DNA from: Hymenopellis radicata
Lineage: Eukaryota; Basidiomycota; Agaricomycetes; Agaricales; Physalacriaceae
Assembly (NCBI GenBank): GCA_015501595.1
Contig: JADNRX010000149.1
Coordinates: 1-64,000, forward strand
Reading direction: 5' to 3'
Length of the DNA stretch: 64,000 nt
Shown here: in pieces, positions 59,148 to 64,000 of the stretch
Position numbering within the stretch: position 1 is the stretch's first letter
Layout: every line of letters begins with the position of its first letter
Notes under the pieces: model-generated
Databases searched by the model: none
What the model saw: only the letters and a program-made list of their open reading frames with translations
What the model was told of the DNA's origin: nothing
Program-made: the position numbers and the translations under genes

Positions 59148-61059
59148 CCAAGCATCCGTGATAGTTGGGGTGAAGCTTCAAGGAGGAATCCCAACATGAT
59201 GACTGTCAGTGCCTGATCAGATTCACAGCCATAATTGCCGATCGGATCCTCGGCTGGCTGTTTGTACCTGACTGAAGTGCGGAGGCACGTCCAAGTCGGC
59301 AAGATGCTTAACAAAGTACACTGTCCGAGAGACAGGTTTGAGGAAAATACAGTGTTATTGGAATACATGTGGCGACGTTATACATTCTCATACAGCGAGC
59401 ATATCATTTCCAGTTGGGAAGAGCATCGAACTGCAAGCATTGCATCGCGCTTCAACCGTCTGATAGAGCTGAGCATTTCCACCAAGGAAGAGCATCACAT
59501 CACGGTCGTGGAGCGTTATGCTGAAAGGTGAGGTGAGTCATTTAATAGCGGTCTTGCAGTTATCAATGACGAACCAAATGAATTATAGTGTTGGTACAGA
59601 TGGCACACAGCGGAGACATCCAACGCGAGTCCAACATTTCTCGGAAGAAGAGACATCGAGCGCTCGAGAATGTCGTCCAATACTTTGTGTGCCAGAAAGG
59701 ACAGGGATCTCTCTAACCCAGTTAATGCGAGCTATCTTTCCCGTTTTCCGCGGAAGAGCATCAAACACCATCCGAATTGAAACCTGGGTGTCGCCGGTTA
59801 CCTTGAATAAGAGTGTTCATCAGTTCACGATAACAAAACATTCCGTCAAGCCTACATTGTCCGTTCGAGTCGGATGGCTTGGGCGGGAGGGCATCCGACG
59901 AGTCGAGACCGGTAAGTGACGGAGTACCACGGGTACCACTTTAAATCGAAGGGCAGGGCGAGCTAAACATTTCCAAAGAGGAAGAGCTCCAGCCCAGCAT
60001 GTTCTCATGTTGATTCCTGTGACCTGATTTAGGCGTACAGCGCACTAAACACCAAAGGACGACCTTACCCAGACCCGGGATGCGCCACGGCCTCCGCACA
60101 CCTCCCCAGAGTCGCCCCACCTCAGAGCGGGCAGTCACCTTGACGAAATGGGTGGTTGAGAGACTGGAGAAACAACGCTTCACCAGGTCGCCTTTTATGT
60201 AGCGGTTGTGAAACACGAGCGAGGGATGCATCGCCTCGCCCAACACGGGACGCTGACACGACACAACAGCGCCCGCCGCTGAAAGTCGATATATGATGCA
60301 TCTGTTTTGCGGTGGCGGCGACCTGTACGTTTCCATGCGGAATGATATCGGCGACCATCTTTAGAGGTCGAGTCGCCCTAGCAGTAAAGTCATAGAGAAT
60401 GATGCGTTTCTGCAGCAATAATGATAGTCTTCGCATCGTCTAGTAAAAATAGAGGTACATAGCGGATCACGCTGTTCCACCGTTCTCCTTAGGCTGTGGG
60501 CGAAACGTGTTCTGCAGACAGGCCTAAGGCGGGTCAGAAATATCGGTGTTTCGACGGAAAGATAGCGACTCTAGCGGAGAGCAGCCAACACCAACTAGGT
60601 TGATGATCATGGTGGGAACCAAGGCGAACCGGAGAAAGCCGTTCGTCAACCTTCGTCAACGCCTACACGTTCCTTGCTATGTCAACGTCCTCCATGACGC
60701 CCTCACTCAGTAGGTATGATTGGTATGACCTGATGACCCGCCGTATATTCCTGAGTCAGTTGTCAAGGTTTTTTCGCCGTTCATTCTGGCCAACTTTTTG
60801 AGCTCCACGTCGATAACCAATTTGCGAAAGAAACCAGACTAATGCCCAAAAGAATACATCGACCACCCTCAACCCACCAGACACTCAGATTCAATACTGC
60901 GTGGCGTTCTAACAAGATGATGTTAACGATTCTTGACCCTTGGTTATTACGCGCCACGATGGTCTGTAGTCCAAAAAAAATACGCTACATTATCTAGAAT
61001 TACACATCGATGCGTCTTTGGTATCGATACAGAACCTTGTATATGCTTTCTGTTTCTTC
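59148..61059. other. Intergenic, no gene recognised
   Basis: Plus-strand frames at 59235-59531 and 59518-59919 and minus-strand frames at 59941-60436 show no family motif or consistent splice structure. The left part should contain the promoter of the GEF-kinase gene and the right part the 3' flank of the p47 gene. Confidence 0.4.
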
Positions 61060-62454
61060 TTACGCCCACCGCTGCACAATCACACTGTTCTTCAACCCCG
61101 CAGCCTCGACTGTCTGCGTGTTATCTTCCAACGTCTTATTCGGGAACGTAGTGCCAATCGTATACGGCCGCGTCAAGTTCTCCGGACGGGATCTATAACA
61201 ACGTCAGTCAGAATTCTAGCCAATACCGTAAACAACGTACGCATTAATAAAATTACGGATGTCAAGCACGGTGTGAGTAAGGTTCATGCGGCAGACCATC
61301 CTGGTCCCATCTGCAAGACGAATTTGGATGCTTGTGGTGGGCAGACTTTGGTCAACTTCGAATTTGGTGCCGCTTGGAGCAGCCGGCGAAGAGGCAGCCG
61401 GCGCGGATGATGCAGCAGAGAAACCGCCGGGCATTGAGGACGATGACGCGGCTTCTCCGGGTACAGGAGCACCAAGACGGTTCCCAGAGCCAAAGAAACC
61501 AGAACGCTTCGGCGCAACGTAGTCTTGGTCAATCTGTCTGTCAACGCGAAGCTCGACAGGCTGGCCGGGTAGGACATTGAGGATAGATGGTGGCGCACGC
61601 CTGTAGACAACATCAGTTGGTTTGACCAATACAAGGAGTATGTATGTCCCACCCAGAATTGATCTCTGCGAGAATGGTCTCGTTGTTGGGATCATCGTAG
61701 CGCATCAATTCTCCATCCTCCACCGTGAAACCGTCGCGCCAGAAAGTCAGATGACGAATCGCCGTCTCTTGCTCGGGGTCTTCAGGAGCATTGGGGTCGG
61801 GGATGTAAGAGCTCTCGATGTCATCACTCCCAAGCGTGTGCCCGCCACCGGCAAAGGCTCCTGACCCACTGGATCCCGACGCTGGGGGTAATGCTGGACC
61901 GGCCCTATGATCAACAATAAATGGGCGCCACACTCAAAGGTGTGCTGACGTACTCGGCCGCGCGTCGCAGGAGATCTCTAACCATGTTGCCGCCGGGAAC
62001 ATTCCCTCTGCCATGGTCCGGATTTTGCACCGATATTCCACTGTGTAACCTAGGTCAGATCGGCGTCAGCAAAAGAGGGTGATGTCTAACCTGCGTTCTC
62101 CACCAGCGAACCAGCTTTCTGCACCGCGTGGCTGATCGTCTTCGTCGTCCGAATCATGCCCGCCACCGCCAAACGATGGCGGCGGTGCCGGTGCAGATGG
62201 ACCACTCAAATCTCTCAGCGATGCAATCCGCGGCCCACTACCTCCCCAGAAGAGCTCCTACTAGATTCACCGCTGTGAATTCCGTCAATGACCGTTACAG
62301 GCTGTGAAGATGGGACGTACCCTGCATTATTCCAGTCGCCGACTCTGCCTACCCTTCTCGTCGTCGACGGGCGCGCCCACGACTCAGGTAGGGGCTCGGC
62401 AGGGCCTCCAGATAGCGAGAAACCATGGGCATTCGTGTCGTTTGGGTCTGACAT
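61060..62454 (-). CDS. SHP1: Cdc48/p97 cofactor p47 (Shp1), SEP and UBX domains (apparent 1-nt frameshift)
   Basis: The start [17 protein letters not shown] is followed by a Ser/Pro/Gly-rich region with a Cdc48-binding-type segment [13 protein letters not shown]. The SEP domain reads [20 protein letters not shown] and [13 protein letters not shown]. The C-terminal UBX domain reads [19 protein letters not shown], then [18 protein letters not shown], with FPN in the loop as in p47. The family guides the AAA ATPase Cdc48 in membrane fusion and protein turnover. The N-terminal UBA seen in yeast Shp1 is not evident. Near 62244-62247 one more C on the plus strand is needed to keep frame between the N-terminal region and [10 protein letters not shown]. 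Five or so exons. Confidence 0.9.
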
Positions 62455-62706
62455 GGTGGTACGCGTCAAGGAACCGTCAGGTTAGGGTTTGATAGCGTAA
62501 TGGCGGGGTTTTAAACCGTCTTGCACTGCCACCAGGCAAGCAACCTTGGTCTTGTGTGGTATCTTGATTGCTTCCCATCATCATCGTCGTATTCAGTTCA
62601 CATTTAGTCTGTGTCGCGCGCGCTCAGGATCCACGTCGTAAGCCTGTCTTGTATTTTCTTCTCGCTCTGACTCGTACTTGAATTACTTACGCGTGCAGAC
62701 ATCATA
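62455..62706. other. Shared promoter region between divergent genes
   Basis: About 250 bp separate the p47 start (minus) and the gene at 62707 (plus). No specific element is assigned. Confidence 0.5.
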
Positions 62707-64000
62707 ATGGAGCATGTAAGTAATCCGACGACTTACATTTGCTGCTCATTCTCAACGGCTGCCTGTAAACAGACCATGGAATATGCGAGGGGACAACACA
62801 AACTGTTATTCTCCACCCTTGTGAAGCTCCAAGTCATTCCTGACCCCAAAGAATGCACTTCAGACCCTTTCTCTGGTTTTGAGGACGCTGGAGAAACAAT
62901 TCAGCTAGAGCCTAAATTGCTGCTTGATGAGACAGATGGCCGGTACTTTGGCAAGGAGTATCCGCTTGAGCGTAATTCAAATGCTACGCTGACGGTTGGG
63001 GATACGTGTGTTTTCTATTTCGCTAAAGGTCCTTCAAGATTAAATTCCCGTGTATAGGCTGCGGATCAACGTTCTTTCCTATAGCAGAAAATCTTTTTTC
63101 TATGTTGCCCACCTGAGGGTGAGCCCACGAACGTTGAGGACGACGACACGAAAGGTGTGTCGTTATTTTGTTTTTCCACGATGCACTGTTCGAAAGATTT
63201 CCATGTCTGAAGCGCTATTGTGCTCTACTTTATGTGCTGTTCTGCGGCGATATAGGGGACACTACGTTTGATCCTACTAATGAATTCTTGATCCAAAAAA
63301 TTTTGGAGGACAATCCAACGCCATCAGGCGTACACACTCGTCTATATCCTTCCAACCAATACCTCTGGGTTGACGCCGCAGTGCTTCTCACCTACGGGCA
63401 TCATATCTTCGTGGAAGGTGTCAGCCCACCTCGAGACAATATTGGGGAAGTGCAGTATTTGGCCACACATCTCTGGCTCTATCCCAAAGCTCACGGTGAC
63501 TGGCGCCTACAGAACGATAACTACGGCGTTGAAGCGCAGTTTTGTCCCCTCAAAAGGCGCGATGGCAGTCGGAATTTCCCATTCCGACTGGAAGGCTTCC
63601 ATGACCGAGATGATGTCACCCCATCGCCTTTACTTATCGAAGAGACATGGGAGCAGATTGCCAAGTTGTACGATTTCACTCAAGTAGGGAGAGAGAGAGC
63701 GCTTTTTCGAAGTGAAGCTAGAGAGTAGGTCATCATGTCTTCGTTCATCCACATCTTTGCTGAACTTCGTGACTAGGTATGTTCAATGCGTTGAGCGTCG
63801 AGTTATGCATATACTTACGTAGCCAGAAGTGATGCAAGTATCAAGGGCGTGGATGGTAACATTCAACCCACCCCCGAACCGGTAAGTGCTGATATTGCTG
63901 GATCTTGACTCGTTCTCAAATACTCTTAGGGGACATCTGCGGGGAAGGTCACAGATAAACGTCTGATGAAAGATCGAATACAGAAGAGGCGGCGCGAAAG
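62707..64000 (+). CDS. Partial hypothetical protein, runs off the window end (apparent 1-nt frameshift)
   Basis: Exon 1 is ATG GAG CAT at 62707-62715 with a 57-nt intron, then TMEYARGQHKLLFSTLVKLQ from 62773. After TCVFYF an added A near 63025-63027 would continue into FKIKFPCIGCGSTFFPIAEN (a CxxC-type pair). A further exon from about 63170 encodes FCGDIGDTTFDPTNEFLI, RLYPSNQYLWVDAAVLLTYG and HDRDDVTPSPLLIEETWEQ up to 63728. A short exon follows toward RLMKDRIQKRRRER at the window end. No family is recognised. The gene is incomplete at its 3' side. Confidence 0.55.

Overview
The window is from a filamentous basidiomycete, most likely an agaricomycete. Genes carry many short introns (about 40-100 nt, GT...AG, often GTANGT or GTGAGT donors) on both strands. 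Recognisable products are fungal: OPI3-type phospholipid methyltransferase, a PKA-like AGC kinase, an MFS sugar transporter, the Cch1 calcium channel, a Cdc24-like RhoGEF, a p47/Shp1 UBX protein, and TKL and kinase-like proteins of types expanded in mushrooms. No species is claimed.

Layout. 1-1.3 kb: no protein gene, only a possible split Pol III signal. 1.3-8.9 kb: a duplication-rich patch holding two copies of a two-RRM protein gene (one truncated), two decayed dynamin fragments, OPI3, another RRM gene, and a decayed gene copy interrupted by an intron-containing tRNA-Ser. 9-12.7 kb: PKA-like kinase and MFS transporter. 15-16.7 kb: two ICMT-type methyltransferase genes. 17.8-26.0 kb: an 8,138-bp mobile element with 651-bp terminal inverted repeats that start CACTG, a 3-bp ACA target duplication, internal 41/52-bp minisatellites, and a nested 972-bp hAT-like element with an 8-bp duplication. 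26.3-33.5 kb: Cch1. 34.4-35.1 kb: third ICMT-type gene, frameshifted. 35.4-40.3 kb: three unrecognised genes. 41-44.4 kb: a kinase-like gene and a Q/P-rich protein. 44.6-50.8 kb: intact dynamin/Mx-like GTPase and two more RRM copies, the parental-looking arrangement of the 1-8 kb patch, with a transposase scrap between the RRM copies. 51-54.6 kb: lineage-type unknown gene, BTB protein, C2H2 factor. 55.9-59.1 kb: a CH-DH-PH GEF joined to a TKL kinase. 61-62.5 kb: p47/Shp1. 62.7-64 kb: a partial unknown gene running off the end.

The genes form no single pathway. Themes that recur are phospholipid/isoprenyl-cysteine type methylation (OPI3 and three ICMT-like genes), signalling (PKA, Cch1, GEF-kinase), and local duplication and decay around the dynamin-RRM pair. 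Several otherwise good genes need a 1-nt (once 4-nt) correction, often next to a homopolymer. This may be assembly error rather than pseudogenes and should be settled before any of them is called dead. Exon limits given here come from reading splice signals and frame by eye.
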